From Arthrobacter burdickii (lineage in GTDB: Bacteria > Actinomycetota > Actinomycetes > Actinomycetales > Micrococcaceae): a stretch of 64,000 nt of DNA. Of this stretch, positions 44,551 through 54,338 are shown one piece after another. Location: assembly GCF_030433645.1 (NCBI RefSeq), contig NZ_JAROCG010000001.1:2046001-2110000 (forward strand), written 5' to 3'. The position numbers and the translations under genes were made by a program. A model generated the notes under the pieces. The model was not told where the DNA came from. It searched no databases and saw only the letters and a list, made by a program, of their open reading frames with translations. Position 1 is the stretch's first letter, and every line of letters starts with the position of its first letter.

Positions 44551-45312
44551 GTGACCACCAGCTACGACTGCTCCGATCCCGTCCAGCGCAGGGAGGGGCT
44601 GACGGCCGCCCAGCGGGCGGTGTCGCTCAAGCAGTGCATCGTCCTGCCCACCGACACCGTCTACGGGATCGGTGCCGACGCATTCTCCCCGCAGGCCGTC
44701 GCCACCCTCCTCGCCTCCAAGGGCCGTGGCCGGAACATGCCCCCGCCCGTCCTCATTCCGCGGATCCAGACACTGGACGGACTCGCGACGGACGTCCATC
44801 CGGACGCGCGCAGGCTCGCCGAGGCGTTCTGGCCCGGGGGCCTGACGCTGATCTGCCATGCACAACCATCGCTCACCTGGGACCTCGGTGACACGATGGG
44901 GACCGTGGCCCTCCGCATGCCGGACGATGACGTCGCGCTGGAGCTGCTCACGATCACCGGTCCGCTGGCCGTGTCGTCCGCGAATCGGACCGGTCACCCC
45001 GCTGCGACCACGGCAGCCGACGCGGCCGCCCAGCTCGCCGAATCCGTCGCCGTCTACCTCGACGCCGGACCGCGGACGGCCGCCGACGGTACGGGGTCCA
45101 CCATCGTCGACGCCACGGGCGAGGTCCTGCGCGTCGTCCGCCAGGGGACCCTCCCGCTGGAGCGCCTGCGCGAGGTGGTCCCGGACATCATCGGTATCGA
45201 CGGGCAGGGCGGGAACGCCGAGACCGACGCCGGCCAGGCGCCTCCGGCCGCTGACACCGGGACCGACGCCGACACCAGGACCGACGCCGACCAGGCGCCC
45301 TCCGACCGCTGA
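44551..45312 (+). CDS. L-threonylcarbamoyladenylate synthase (Sua5/YrdC)
   Basis: A 253-aa enzyme making threonylcarbamoyl-AMP for t6A37 on ANN-decoding tRNAs. The YrdC core has KQCIVLPTDTVYGIGADAFSP, LASKGRGRNMPPPVLIPR and PLAVSSANRTGHPA. A ~40-residue tail after VVPDIIGI is a repeated Asp/Thr/Ala/Pro sequence coded by a minisatellite, so the C-terminus is probably length-variable and dispensable. The GTG start matches the family N-terminus (TTSYDCSDPVQRREGL), with AAGGA upstream. A Sua5 domain is not seen. Confidence 0.93.
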   Translation: MTTSYDCSDPVQRREGLTAAQRAVSLKQCIVLPTDTVYGIGADAFSPQAVATLLASKGRGRNMPPPVLIPRIQTLDGLATDVHPDARRLAEAFWPGGLTLICHAQPSLTWDLGDTMGTVALRMPDDDVALELLTITGPLAVSSANRTGHPAATTAADAAAQLAESVAVYLDAGPRTAADGTGSTIVDATGEVLRVVRQGTLPLERLREVVPDIIGIDGQGGNAETDAGQAPPAADTGTDADTRTDADQAPSDR

Positions 45313-45460
45313 CGCCGGCCAGGCGCCCTCCGGTCGCTGACGCCGCGACCGACGCGGGCCAGGCGCCTCCGGCCGCTGACACCGGGACCGACGCGGGCCA
45401 GGCGCCCTCCGGTCGCTGACGCCGGGACCGACCCCGGCCAGGCGCCTTCCGGCCGCCGAT
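45232..45460. repeat. Minisatellite of ~39-40-bp units spanning the Sua5 stop codon
   Basis: Six copies beginning GGCCAGGCGC or GACCAGGCGC and continuing CTCCGGYCGCTGACRCCG-like, two of them altered in length. It starts inside the YrdC gene, crosses its TGA and fills the gap to the convergent epimerase gene. Units of 39 and 40 bp alternate, so unit changes would shift the reading frame. Confidence 0.85.
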
Positions 45461-45465
45461 GTGCC

Positions 45466-46470
45466 TCAGGTGCGGGCAGCGTCTTGCGGTCCTGCGTGCG
45501 GGCCCGGGTCCTCCTGGGACTCCGGGGCGCCCTGGTCGTTCCGATCGTGCTGTGCTCCCGCAAGGACCTCGCGCGCCCGCGCTGCCGGGACGATGCGCTG
45601 CGCCGAAGCCCATCCCGGTACCTGGTCCTGGCCGAACCACATCAACTCGACGCGGCGGACAGAACCGTCGAGGCGTCCGCGCAGCACGGACGACAGCGCG
45701 TACCCGCTCCCGACCGCGAACCGGCAGAGCGCTGCAGGCAGCACCCGCGGTCGGCCCCCGGCGGCTTCGAGGACGGTACGGACGGTGAGTCCCTCCCAGG
45801 GCTGGAGCACCCTGGGCGGTACCGGTCCCTCGTGCAGGCCGACAGAGAGGACCAGGTCGGCGAGGGCCTCGACGGACGTGACGGGGGACGGGGCGCTGCC
45901 GGGAGCGGCCACCGAGGCGAGGGGGGAGCGGGCCAGCTGCGCCAGCGCCGCCGTCGTCGGCCTGCCCTGACCCTGCACGGACGTGGCACGGATGGTGACC
46001 ACCGACAGGCCGGGGTGAACGGCTGCTACCAGCGCGAGCGCCTGCTCGCCGAGGGCCTTGCTGCGTGAATAGGCGGAGAAGGGGCGGACCGTGTCCGTCT
46101 CGTCGAGCTTCGGCGTCCTGCCCTGCACGGCAGCACTGCTGAGGTGGAGGAAGCGTGGGACTCCCGCGGCCGCTGCGGCACGGGCGACGACGGCGGGCAG
46201 CAGGGCGTTCGCGCCCAGCAGGTCCGCTCCGCCGCCCGCGGAGGGAGTGGCGAGACCGGCCGCGTTGACCACGACCGCATGTCCCTGCAGGATCGCCTCC
46301 AGCTCCGCGGTAGCGACGCGTGCCGCCGCGTCCGCGATGTCATCCGCGGTGTCCGCCGTCGTCGTGAGGCGCGGCGCTGCGGCGGCGGAGGCGTCGATCC
46401 CCGAGGAGCGGAGCGCGCGGAGCACAGCTGACCCGACGAATCCGGAGCCGCCGAGGACCAGCCAGCTCAT
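45466..46470 (-). CDS. NAD-dependent epimerase/dehydratase family protein
   Basis: A 334-aa extended short-chain dehydrogenase: Rossmann motif LVLGGSGFVGSAV at the N-terminus, LHLSSAAVQG with the catalytic Ser region and YSRSK as the YxxxK pair. It likely modifies a nucleotide sugar for the envelope glycan made by its neighbours. The last ~35 residues are polar and Gln/Glu/Asp-rich. The ATG overlaps the upstream GT2 gene by 4 nt. The exact reaction is unknown. Confidence 0.85.
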   Translation of the reverse strand: MSWLVLGGSGFVGSAVLRALRSSGIDASAAAAPRLTTTADTADDIADAAARVATAELEAILQGHAVVVNAAGLATPSAGGGADLLGANALLPAVVARAAAAAGVPRFLHLSSAAVQGRTPKLDETDTVRPFSAYSRSKALGEQALALVAAVHPGLSVVTIRATSVQGQGRPTTAALAQLARSPLASVAAPGSAPSPVTSVEALADLVLSVGLHEGPVPPRVLQPWEGLTVRTVLEAAGGRPRVLPAALCRFAVGSGYALSSVLRGRLDGSVRRVELMWFGQDQVPGWASAQRIVPAARAREVLAGAQHDRNDQGAPESQEDPGPHAGPQDAART

Positions 46471-47468
46471 GAGGCGGTTCCCAGGGAGCCGGACGGGCCG
46501 GGCAGGGAAAGCGGTGGCTCGGGCGTCCAGTCCGGGTCGCGCAGGATGACCCGCGAGGCGCGCCAGCCGCGCCAGAGCGAGGACGCACCGGCGAGGGAGG
46601 ACGCACCGGAGAGGGAGCGCTCGACGGCGACCAGCCGCACGAGCTCCTTCACCGCGGTCAGGACGGTTCCGACGCCAAACCCGACGCGGTGATGGCGGCC
46701 ATGGAGCTGGAGATAGCGCGCGAGGTAGCCGCGATTGCGCATGCCGCAGAACCGCGAGAGGTCGCTCGAGTCGTTCAGGTGCCGGATCCCGAGGTCCACC
46801 TGGCGCTGCGCGCGGGTCTTCCGCAGGACGAAGGCGTCGATGTACGCCACCGGGTACCGCTGTGCGATGAGCCAGCCGTAGGTGAGGTCATCGCCGTTGA
46901 GGAAGAACCGCGCGTCGGGCAGCCCGATCTCACGCACCACGGGGGCGGCCACCAGCATGCCCTCGAAACAGCCCACGTTCGTGTGGAAGACCGGTGACTG
47001 CGCGAAGACGTTGCCGCGGACGGGCAGGTGGACGCCGAGGAACTCGTTGAGGGTGTGCTGCCAGAAGAACGGCCGTCCCTCGGTGTCGTACCGGCGGCCG
47101 TGGATGCAGGAATAGCGGTGCATCCAGGGGCCGAAGGATGCGAGGGCGTCGGGCAGCACGACGACGTCGTCGTCCATCAGCCACAGCCAGTCGGCCCCCT
47201 CGTCGAGGGCGCGTGCCACACCGGCCGCGAATCCACCCGCGCCTCCGAGGTTCCGGGCCGGCCGGTGCACGAGGACCGGCACCGGCAGATCGGCCTCCGC
47301 GAGGATCTCCGCAGTGCCGTCGGTGCTTGCGTTGTCGACCACGACGACTCCGGACGGTGCCGGGTCGAGGGCGGCGACGGAGTCGAGGAGTTTCCTGAGG
47401 TGTGCGGCCCGGTTGAAGGTGGTGATCACGATGAACACGCGCGGGGTGCCGGCGTCGGGGACGTGCAA
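46467..47468 (-). CDS. Family 2 glycosyltransferase
   Basis: A 333-aa GT-A transferase related in layout to the one at 43.5 kb: ITTFNRAAHLRKLLDSVAAL, VVVVDNASTDGT, NLGGAGGFAAG and WLWLMDDDVV, then GDDLTYGW. It probably adds a galactofuranose- or rhamnose-like sugar to a lipid-linked glycan. A TTG start is assigned, since GGAAGGA lies 5 nt upstream; the first alternative (GTG at 47438) would cut the first beta strand. It is coupled to the downstream epimerase and divergent from the CapD-like gene. Confidence 0.88.
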   Translation of the reverse strand: MHVPDAGTPRVFIVITTFNRAAHLRKLLDSVAALDPAPSGVVVVDNASTDGTAEILAEADLPVPVLVHRPARNLGGAGGFAAGVARALDEGADWLWLMDDDVVVLPDALASFGPWMHRYSCIHGRRYDTEGRPFFWQHTLNEFLGVHLPVRGNVFAQSPVFHTNVGCFEGMLVAAPVVREIGLPDARFFLNGDDLTYGWLIAQRYPVAYIDAFVLRKTRAQRQVDLGIRHLNDSSDLSRFCGMRNRGYLARYLQLHGRHHRVGFGVGTVLTAVKELVRLVAVERSLSGASSLAGASSLWRGWRASRVILRDPDWTPEPPLSLPGPSGSLGTAS

Positions 47469-47532
47469 CGTGTTCCTTCCGGGCCGCGCCAGGGCTGTGG
47501 GGCAACAGGCCCGGCACAGGCGGTGCAGTTAG

Positions 47533-47559
47533 TATTCTCGGGTAATAGCAGTCTATTAC
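47533..47559 (+). promoter_or_regulatory. Divergent promoter with a perfect 7-4-7 palindrome
   Basis: TATTCT (47533-47538) is a candidate -10 for the CapD-like gene. The perfect inverted repeat GTAATAG-CAGT-CTATTAC (47542-47559) lies at the predicted transcription start. The site is between two divergent glycan operons and could control both. Confidence 0.55.
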
Positions 47560-47632
47560 ACCGTGTTCCACCCCCGGCCGGTCCGGCCCTGCCGGTGCCG
47601 GGCCCCCGGCGGCCGCACCTCGGGGGAACGCG

Positions 47633-49648
47633 GTGACGGCCTGCATGACACCGTTAGGAATCATGGGACTCAACGAAGGCCGGGCTTCCGCCCGGACACC
47701 AGGCTCTGCCGGAACTCCCGCCGGGGAGAAGCCGGCGATCTGGCTGTGGTCGCAGTACCTGCTCGATGCGGCGGCCTGGATCGTGGCCATCGTCCTCGCG
47801 CTGATCCTCCGCTACGAGCTGCTGGTGAAGGAAGTCAACGTCGCCGGTATCGCGACCTTCTGCGCGGTGGCCGTCATCGCCCAGCTGGTGGTGGGCCTCA
47901 GCTTTGCGCTGTACCGGGGGAGGTACAGCTTCGGCAGCTTCCACGAGGCGAGACTGCTGGTGATCGTCGCCGTCCTCGTCGCCGTGATCCTGGTGCTCGT
48001 CAGCGTCGCGTTCTTCACCGTCATCGAGGTCCCGCGAAGCATCGGCATCATCGCCTTCCCCTTCGCGTGCATGTTCCTCGCGGCGACGCGCTACCTGAAG
48101 CGCATGTATGTCGAGGGCAAGGCGAAGCCGGGGGAGGACGCGCAGCGCACCCTGATCTACGGTGCCGGTTTCCTCGGCAACTCCCTCGTGGTCCGCATGA
48201 TGCAGGATCCCGAGTCCCCCTACTTCCCCGTCGGCCTGATCGACGACGACCCGGCCAAGAAGCACCTCCGTCTGTCCACCGTGCCCGTCCTCGGCAGGAT
48301 CGACGACCTGCGGGAGATCGCCACGCGGACGCAGGCCTCGATCCTCGTCATCGCCTTCGCCGACGTCGAGGCATCGCAGGTGCGCCGGGTCTCGGACCTC
48401 GTGGAGGGTCTCGGCATCAAGGTGCTCGTCCTGCCGCCGCTGCGCGACATGCTCGGCGCCGCGGGCGCGGGCATCGCGGACTTCCGCGAGGTGGCGGTGG
48501 AGGACCTGATCGGTCGGCGCCCCGTGGACATCCACCCGGACGAGGTGGCCGGTTACATCACCGGCAAGCGCGTGCTCGTCACCGGTGCCGGCGGATCCAT
48601 CGGGTCCGAGCTGTGCCGCCAGCTGTCCGGCTTCGCGCCCGCCGAGCTCATCATGCTGGACCGCGACGAGACCGGGCTCCAGTCGACGCAGATCTCCCTC
48701 ACCGGTCGTGGCCTGCTGACCGGACGCGACACCGTCCTGGCCGACATCCGCGACGCGGACGCGCTCCTGGACATCTTCGAGGACCGCAGGCCCCAGGTCG
48801 TCTTCCATGCCGCTGCCCTCAAGCACGTGTCGCTGCTCGAGCAGTACCCGGAGGAGGCCTGGAAGACGAATGTCCAGGGTTCCCTCAACGTCCTCCAGGC
48901 GTCGGCGGCCGTCGGCGTCACCAACTTCGTCAACATCTCGACGGACAAGGCGGCCGATCCGACGAGCGTGCTGGGCCACTCCAAGCGCGTCGCCGAGAAA
49001 CTCACGTCCTGGCAGGCGGAGCGCACGGGGCAGAAGTACGTGTCCGTGCGGTTCGGGAACGTCATCGGAAGCCGCGGTTCCATGCTCCCCCTCTTCACCG
49101 AGCAGATCCGCAACGGCGGGCCGATCACGGTCACCGATCCCGAGGTCACCCGGTTCTTCATGACCATCCCCGAGGCCTGCCAGCTCGTCGTCCAGGCCGG
49201 GGCGATCGGCAGGGGAGGAGAGGTGCTCATCCTCGACATGGGCGAGCCCGTCCGGATCCTCGACGTCGCCCAGCGCATGATCGCGATGTCCGGCAAGGAC
49301 ATCGACATCGTGTTCACGGGCCTGCGGCCGGGCGAGAAGATGCACGAGGACCTGATCGGCGTCGGGGAGAACGATTCCCGGCCCCTGCACCCCAAGATCT
49401 CGCACACCTCCGTGGCGCCGCTCGATCCGCAGCAACTCAGCCTCACGGAGTGGAAGGACAAAGGCGGGTTCGGGGACGGCCGCCGCAGCATCGCTTCGCC
49501 CGAGGGCTCCTCAGCAGGTTCCACGGAGGGTTCACCTGAGGGCCCGCCCGGGCCGGGAGGCGTCCGGCACGACGGACCGGGCGCGACGGCGGCGCACCCG
49601 TCCACGCCGCACCCCACGCCCTCGCGGGCGGGGGGAGGACACTCGTGA
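47633..49648 (+). CDS. CapD/WbpM-like nucleotide-sugar 4,6-dehydratase
   Basis: A 671-aa polysaccharide biosynthesis protein. Four N-terminal transmembrane helices (to ~residue 150), a first Rossmann fold (LIYGAGFLGNSLV, CoA-binding-like) and a second catalytic one (RVLVTGAGGSIGSEL) with NISTDKAADPTSVLGHSKR containing the active-site residues. Such enzymes convert UDP-GlcNAc to 4-keto-6-deoxy sugars. The last ~80 residues are disordered (Gly/Pro/Ser). The GTG start has GGGGGA 6 nt upstream; ATGs at 47645 and 47663 (AGGA nearby) are alternatives. It overlaps the next gene (GTGA). Confidence 0.92.
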   Translation: MTACMTPLGIMGLNEGRASARTPGSAGTPAGEKPAIWLWSQYLLDAAAWIVAIVLALILRYELLVKEVNVAGIATFCAVAVIAQLVVGLSFALYRGRYSFGSFHEARLLVIVAVLVAVILVLVSVAFFTVIEVPRSIGIIAFPFACMFLAATRYLKRMYVEGKAKPGEDAQRTLIYGAGFLGNSLVVRMMQDPESPYFPVGLIDDDPAKKHLRLSTVPVLGRIDDLREIATRTQASILVIAFADVEASQVRRVSDLVEGLGIKVLVLPPLRDMLGAAGAGIADFREVAVEDLIGRRPVDIHPDEVAGYITGKRVLVTGAGGSIGSELCRQLSGFAPAELIMLDRDETGLQSTQISLTGRGLLTGRDTVLADIRDADALLDIFEDRRPQVVFHAAALKHVSLLEQYPEEAWKTNVQGSLNVLQASAAVGVTNFVNISTDKAADPTSVLGHSKRVAEKLTSWQAERTGQKYVSVRFGNVIGSRGSMLPLFTEQIRNGGPITVTDPEVTRFFMTIPEACQLVVQAGAIGRGGEVLILDMGEPVRILDVAQRMIAMSGKDIDIVFTGLRPGEKMHEDLIGVGENDSRPLHPKISHTSVAPLDPQQLSLTEWKDKGGFGDGRRSIASPEGSSAGSTEGSPEGPPGPGGVRHDGPGATAAHPSTPHPTPSRAGGGHS

Positions 49649-50667
49649 CGGCGCTCCTGGCAGTCGTCGCTGCCGTCGCGCTGGGGTTGTCGCTCGCGCT
49701 GCCCACCGTCGTCAAGCCCCTGCTGAAGCGCCTGGGCGTCATCGACATCCCGAACCACCGCTCCTCGCACAGCACCGTCGTGATCCGCGGGATGGGGGTT
49801 GCGGTAGCGGTGGCGATCCTCGTCGCGCTGGCGCTCTCGCTCGCGACCGGCCTCGTCGCCGTCGACCGGTCGCTGATCCTGGTCATCATCTGCATGGTGG
49901 GGGCATCGGCAACGCTCGGGTGGATCGAGGACTTCCGCGGCCTGCCGGTCCGGGTCCGCGCTTCCGCGCAGCTCCTGATCGGCGCCATCGGCACCGCGGC
50001 GCTGGCCACCACCATCGACGAGAGCAGCTACTGGTGGGTGCCCATCGGGGCGATCGCCGTCGCCACCTACATCAACGCCGCCAACTTCATGGACGGCATC
50101 AACGGCATCTCGGGCATGCACGGGCTCGTCGTCGGGCTCTTCTACTCCTACGCCGGCGTGCTGAGCGACCAGTTGTGGCTGACGGTCGCGGGGCTCGTGG
50201 TGGCCGCGGCGTTCGCCGGGTTCCTGCCGTGGAACCTCGGCCGGGGATTCGTGTTCCTCGGAGACGTCGGCAGCTACCTCCTGGGGGCGTCCGTCGCCGC
50301 GATCGCCGTGACCGGCCTGCTGGCGGGGGTCTACCTCGAATACCTGCTCTCGCCCGTGCTGATCTACCTCGCGGACACGTTCACCACGTTCGTCCGCCGA
50401 GCCCGCAGGGGGGAGCGCCTCTACATCGCCCATCGGCAGCATGTGTACCAGCGGCTCACCGACACCGGCCTCAGCCACGTCCAGGTGTCCCTCTTCGTCA
50501 GCATCCTGTCCGCACTGACGGGAGCGGCCGGCTTCGTGCTCGCCACCGCACCGGCGCCGCTGGCGGTCTCCGCCTCGCTCTTCGCCGCCGCCGTCGTCGC
50601 CCTGTACCTCTACTCCCCGCGGATCTTCCGCGCGCTCGCCCGTCGGCGCGCGGCTGCCACATCCTGA
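49645..50667 (+). CDS. WecA/MraY-family undecaprenyl-phosphate sugar-1-phosphate transferase
   Basis: A 340-aa membrane enzyme with about ten helices. Family motifs are GVIDIPNHRSSHS, GWIEDFRGL, ATYINAANFMDGINGI, RGFVFLGDVGSYLLG and the cytosolic HRQHVYQRL. It joins HexNAc-1-phosphate to the lipid carrier, the first step of envelope polysaccharide or teichoic-type glycan synthesis, which fits the neighbouring GT2 and dehydratase genes. WecA-type genes are often found just upstream of the actinobacterial ATP synthase operon, as here. Confidence 0.93.
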   Translation: MTALLAVVAAVALGLSLALPTVVKPLLKRLGVIDIPNHRSSHSTVVIRGMGVAVAVAILVALALSLATGLVAVDRSLILVIICMVGASATLGWIEDFRGLPVRVRASAQLLIGAIGTAALATTIDESSYWWVPIGAIAVATYINAANFMDGINGISGMHGLVVGLFYSYAGVLSDQLWLTVAGLVVAAAFAGFLPWNLGRGFVFLGDVGSYLLGASVAAIAVTGLLAGVYLEYLLSPVLIYLADTFTTFVRRARRGERLYIAHRQHVYQRLTDTGLSHVQVSLFVSILSALTGAAGFVLATAPAPLAVSASLFAAAVVALYLYSPRIFRALARRRAAATS

Positions 50668-50696
50668 CCGCTCCGGGCGTGCCGTTCACGGTGCGG

Positions 50697-50738
50697 TAGA
50701 ATTTCAGGCGCCGGTGCGGCGTGTTCTCCACGCGCACC
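50697..50738 (+). promoter_or_regulatory. Candidate atp operon promoter and leader hairpin
   Basis: TAGAAT (50697-50702) is a -10-like element. Just after the expected start, GGTGCG-g-CGTG (50713-50723) can pair with CACGCGCACC (50729-50738), a 10-bp stem with one bulge. The first operon gene begins about 105 nt after the predicted start. Confidence 0.45.
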
Positions 50739-50814
50739 CGCACCACCCTCCCGACGCCGTCGACGGAGGACCAGCAGGGCGCCGGACGGCGCAGCCGACA
50801 GAGCGGACCAGCAC

Positions 50815-51324
50815 GTGCCACGACCGGACCACCCGGCGAACGGAGCCCAGCCCCTCGTGGCCGCAGCGGAGGCCACCGCGTCCCCCTGGCTGCGCATCCT
50901 CGCGAGAAGCGCCGCTGCAGGCGGGGCGATCGCCCTGGTGCTCGCGGTCGCCGCGACCCTCGCGACCTCCGCCGCCGCCGGTGCCAGCGTGCTGTTCGGT
51001 GCGGCGCTCGTGATCACCTTCTTCGGTATCAGCCTCCTGATCGGGCACTTCACCGGCAGGACCAATCCCTCCGGTGCGCTCGGGCTCTTCGCCGTCACCT
51101 ACGCGATCAAGGTCGTCGGGTTCGCCGCCGTCCTGTTCCTCCTCGGGACGCCGGACTGGCTCGACCGCACCTGGTTCTTCACCGGGGCGCTCGCGACCGT
51201 CGTCGCCTGGCAGGTCGCGGAGGTCTTCGCATTCTCCCGCCTGAGGACACCCCTGTACGACGACGCCGCGTCGGACGGGCCGGCGGGCGCAGCACCGCCC
51301 GCCGATCCGCTGGAAGGACGCTGA
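50815..51324 (+). CDS. ATP synthase protein I-like membrane protein
   Basis: A 169-aa protein with four hydrophobic helices and the ATP-synthase-I pattern (TGRTNPSGALGLFAVTYAIKVVGFAAVLFLL). It is thought to help assemble the c-ring or feed Mg2+ to the synthase. The GTG start lacks a strong ribosome site. It opens the atp operon, 1 nt before the next gene. Confidence 0.75.
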   Translation: MPRPDHPANGAQPLVAAAEATASPWLRILARSAAAGGAIALVLAVAATLATSAAAGASVLFGAALVITFFGISLLIGHFTGRTNPSGALGLFAVTYAIKVVGFAAVLFLLGTPDWLDRTWFFTGALATVVAWQVAEVFAFSRLRTPLYDDAASDGPAGAAPPADPLEGR

Positions 51325-51325
51325 C

Positions 51326-51640
51326 GTGGCGGGCGTCACGCCCGACCCGGACGAGGGTCCCGGAACGCCGCCCCAGGACGTGGACGCGCGCTATTCCAAC
51401 GGCGGCTACAACGCCGGCATCGCCGTCTTCAGCTACATGATTGGCGGGATCGCGGTGTGGAGTTTGATAGGCTGGGGGCTGGATAATCTCCTCGACATGC
51501 GCTGGTTGGTGCTGGCGGGAGCGTTCTTAGGTGCAGCAGGGGGTTTCTACCTCTCCCACATGCACAACCTCACCCGGAACCACACCCCGAAGCCGCAGGG
51601 CGGGCGGACCGTGCCCGGGCCCGAGGCTGAACGCGAGTGA
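51326..51640 (+). CDS. AtpZ/AtpI family protein
   Basis: A 104-aa protein with two transmembrane helices (SYMIGGIAVWSLIGWGLDNL and a second ending in LSHMHN), matching the AtpZ/AtpI family that sits at the head of atp operons. GTG start 1 nt after the preceding gene. Inferred role: c-ring assembly or stability. A weakly structured 85-nt spacer separates it from atpB. Confidence 0.8.
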   Translation: MAGVTPDPDEGPGTPPQDVDARYSNGGYNAGIAVFSYMIGGIAVWSLIGWGLDNLLDMRWLVLAGAFLGAAGGFYLSHMHNLTRNHTPKPQGGRTVPGPEAERE

Positions 51641-51725
51641 ATCCCCATAACTTAACGAGTCGGACCAGTTCCACTGCGACCGAACAGATCTTGCCCAACG
51701 ATGGACACTGCAGAGAGGAAACGCG

Positions 51726-52547
51726 TTGATCGCGCTTGCGCTCCCGGCCGCAACTACCGAAGAGGGATTCGTAGCCCCGACGATCGAGGACACCCACTAC
51801 CGGGACATCCTCCCCTGGGGTGACCACTACGGAGTCTGGTTCGACCCCGGCTTCGGCAAGCAGATGCTCATGGTCATCCTGTCGGTGATCCTCATCGCAA
51901 CCTTCTTCCTCGTCGCGTCCCGCCGCCAGCAGCTGGTGCCGGGGAAGGTGCAGTTCCTCGGTGAGTCGGCCTACGGCTTCGTCCGCAACTCCATCGGCAA
52001 GGACATCATCGGTGGCCGGGACTTCCTCAAGTACGTCCCCTGGCTCTTCACCGCCTTCTTCTTCGTGCTGGTGAACAACATCTTCGGCGCCATCCCGTTC
52101 CTCCAGCTGCCGAGCTTCTCGCACCCGGGCAGCGCCTACGCCATCGCGGCGATCTTCTACATCCTCTGGGTGGGTATCGGTCTCAAGAAGCACGGCCTGC
52201 GCTACTTCAAGCTGGCCGTCGTCCCCTCGGGCGTGCCCTGGTACATCCTCCCGATCGTCGTGCCGATCGAGATCATCTCGAACTTCATCGTCCGCCCGGT
52301 CACCCACTCACTGCGACTCTTCGCCACGATGCTCGCCGGTCACCTCATCGTGACCCTGGCCGGCTCGGCGATCGAGTACATGGTCTCCACCGGCAACATC
52401 CTGCTACAGGGTACGAGCGTTCTGGTCCTCGTCGGGGCCGTCGCCATGTACATGCTCGAGGCGCTGATCATGATCCTCCAGGCCTACGTCTTCACGCTGC
52501 TCGCCGCGATCTACATCGAAGGCGCACTGCACGCCGACGCCCACTGA
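51726..52547 (+). CDS. atpB: ATP synthase subunit a
   Basis: A 273-aa Fo subunit with about six helices, forming the proton half-channels. The essential Arg is in VTHSLRLFATMLAGH; the final helix contains LQAYVFTLLAAIYIEGAL. A TTG start is used, with GAGAGGA upstream and no better ATG/GTG before the conserved sequence. atpE follows after 75 nt. Confidence 0.96.
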   Translation: MIALALPAATTEEGFVAPTIEDTHYRDILPWGDHYGVWFDPGFGKQMLMVILSVILIATFFLVASRRQQLVPGKVQFLGESAYGFVRNSIGKDIIGGRDFLKYVPWLFTAFFFVLVNNIFGAIPFLQLPSFSHPGSAYAIAAIFYILWVGIGLKKHGLRYFKLAVVPSGVPWYILPIVVPIEIISNFIVRPVTHSLRLFATMLAGHLIVTLAGSAIEYMVSTGNILLQGTSVLVLVGAVAMYMLEALIMILQAYVFTLLAAIYIEGALHADAH

Positions 52548-52622
52548 TTCACAACAAGTCTTCCCCGTCGGGGATGATCCCAAACAACCTGTCGCAGCAA
52601 GCGGCATCTTGAAAGGAACACA

Positions 52623-52838
52623 ATGGAAGTACAGGGTAGCCTCAACCTCGTTGGATACGGTCTCTCCGCAATCGGCGGTGGTATCGGTGTGGGTCTCGTG
52701 TTCGCGGCCTACATCAATGGCGTAGCTCGCCAGCCTGAGGCACAGCGTGTCCTCCAGCCCATCGCCTTCCTCGGTCTGGCACTGACCGAAGCCCTCGCGA
52801 TCCTGGGTCTCGTCTTCGCCTTCGTCATCGGCGCCTGA
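52623..52838 (+). CDS. atpE: ATP synthase subunit c
   Basis: A 71-aa hairpin of two helices forming the proton-driven ring. The polar loop has ARQPE (35-39). The proton carrier is Glu56 (LALTEALAI), as in other Actinobacteria, and there is no Na+-binding Gln/Ser pattern. AAAGGAAC precedes the ATG, the strongest ribosome site in the operon, fitting the high copy number needed. Confidence 0.97.
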   Translation: MEVQGSLNLVGYGLSAIGGGIGVGLVFAAYINGVARQPEAQRVLQPIAFLGLALTEALAILGLVFAFVIGA

Positions 52839-52884
52839 CACCCCGTCCAGATCGTTCGAAGACACGTTGAAGAAAGACGGGTGA

Positions 52885-53441
<557 letters not shown>

Positions 53442-53442
<1 letters not shown>

Positions 53443-54254
53443 TGGCAGGAGTATCGAGCGTCTCCCTGGCAACGGTCCGTGAAGGACTGGAGTCCCGACT
53501 GCCGGGTGCAACCCTCGCATTGGCCGAGGACCTGTTCGGCGTGCTGGCGATCCTCGACAGCAATGCCGGACTGCGCCGCGCGCTGACCGATCCGTCCCGC
53601 ACCGGCAAGGACAAGTCCGTGCTGGTCGACCAGCTCATCGCCGGTCGTGTCTCACCCGAGGCAGCCGACGTGGTCAAGGACCTCGTCAGCCAGCGCTGGG
53701 CCAACGCACGCGACATCGGGGACGCCCTGGAGACCCTCGCGGCGACCGTGGTGATCTCGGTCGCCGAGCAGGGCAGCGGGGCGGAGGGCCTGGACCAGCT
53801 CGAGAACGAGCTGTACTCCTTCATGCAGGTAGTCGCCTCGAACCACGCCCTGCAGCGCGCCCTGTCCGAAGCGCAGGCCACGCCGGAGTCGAAGGTCGCA
53901 CTCGGCCTGAAGCTCGTTCCGCAGGCAGGACCTGCCGGCAGGCTCCTCATCGCGCAGGCCGTGCGGGCACCGCGCGGACTGAAGCCGGCGGCCCTCGTCG
54001 AGAGGTTCCTCGAACTCGTCGCCGCACGCCAGCAGCGCTGGATTGCCAACGTCAGCGTCACCCGTCCGCTGACGGCAAGCCAGCTCGATCGGCTGGAAGC
54101 CGGGCTGAACGCGATGTACGGCCGCGAGCTCAAGGTCAATGTGAACGTCGATCCCTCACTCATCGGGGGAGTCCGTGTCAGCGTCGGAGACGAAATGGTC
54201 GACTCCACCGTGGTCACGCGCTTGTCCGAACTCCGCCGCAGGCTGGCGGGATAG
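53442..54254 (+). CDS. atpH: ATP synthase subunit delta
   Basis: A 270-aa F1 subunit linking the alpha3beta3 head to b. It is longer than the ~180-aa E. coli delta, as is usual in Actinobacteria. The C-terminal signature GGVRVSVGDEMVDSTVVTRLSELRRRLAG is conserved. Its ATG shares a base with the atpF stop. Confidence 0.95.
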
Positions 54255-54338
54255 GCGCGCGCGCCTTGTCACACCCACTGAATCACACCCCGGTCGCCAC
54301 GCATCTGGTGATCACAACACAGGAGAGCAGGGACTGAG

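Noticed and set aside
45232-45460. CRISPR-like array
   Set aside because: Units are contiguous 39-40-bp repeats with no unique spacers and no cas genes nearby; it is a minisatellite.
47654-49435. 593-codon minus-strand open frame opposite the CapD-like gene
   Set aside because: The plus-strand protein has two Rossmann motifs and active-site residues; the antisense frame has none.
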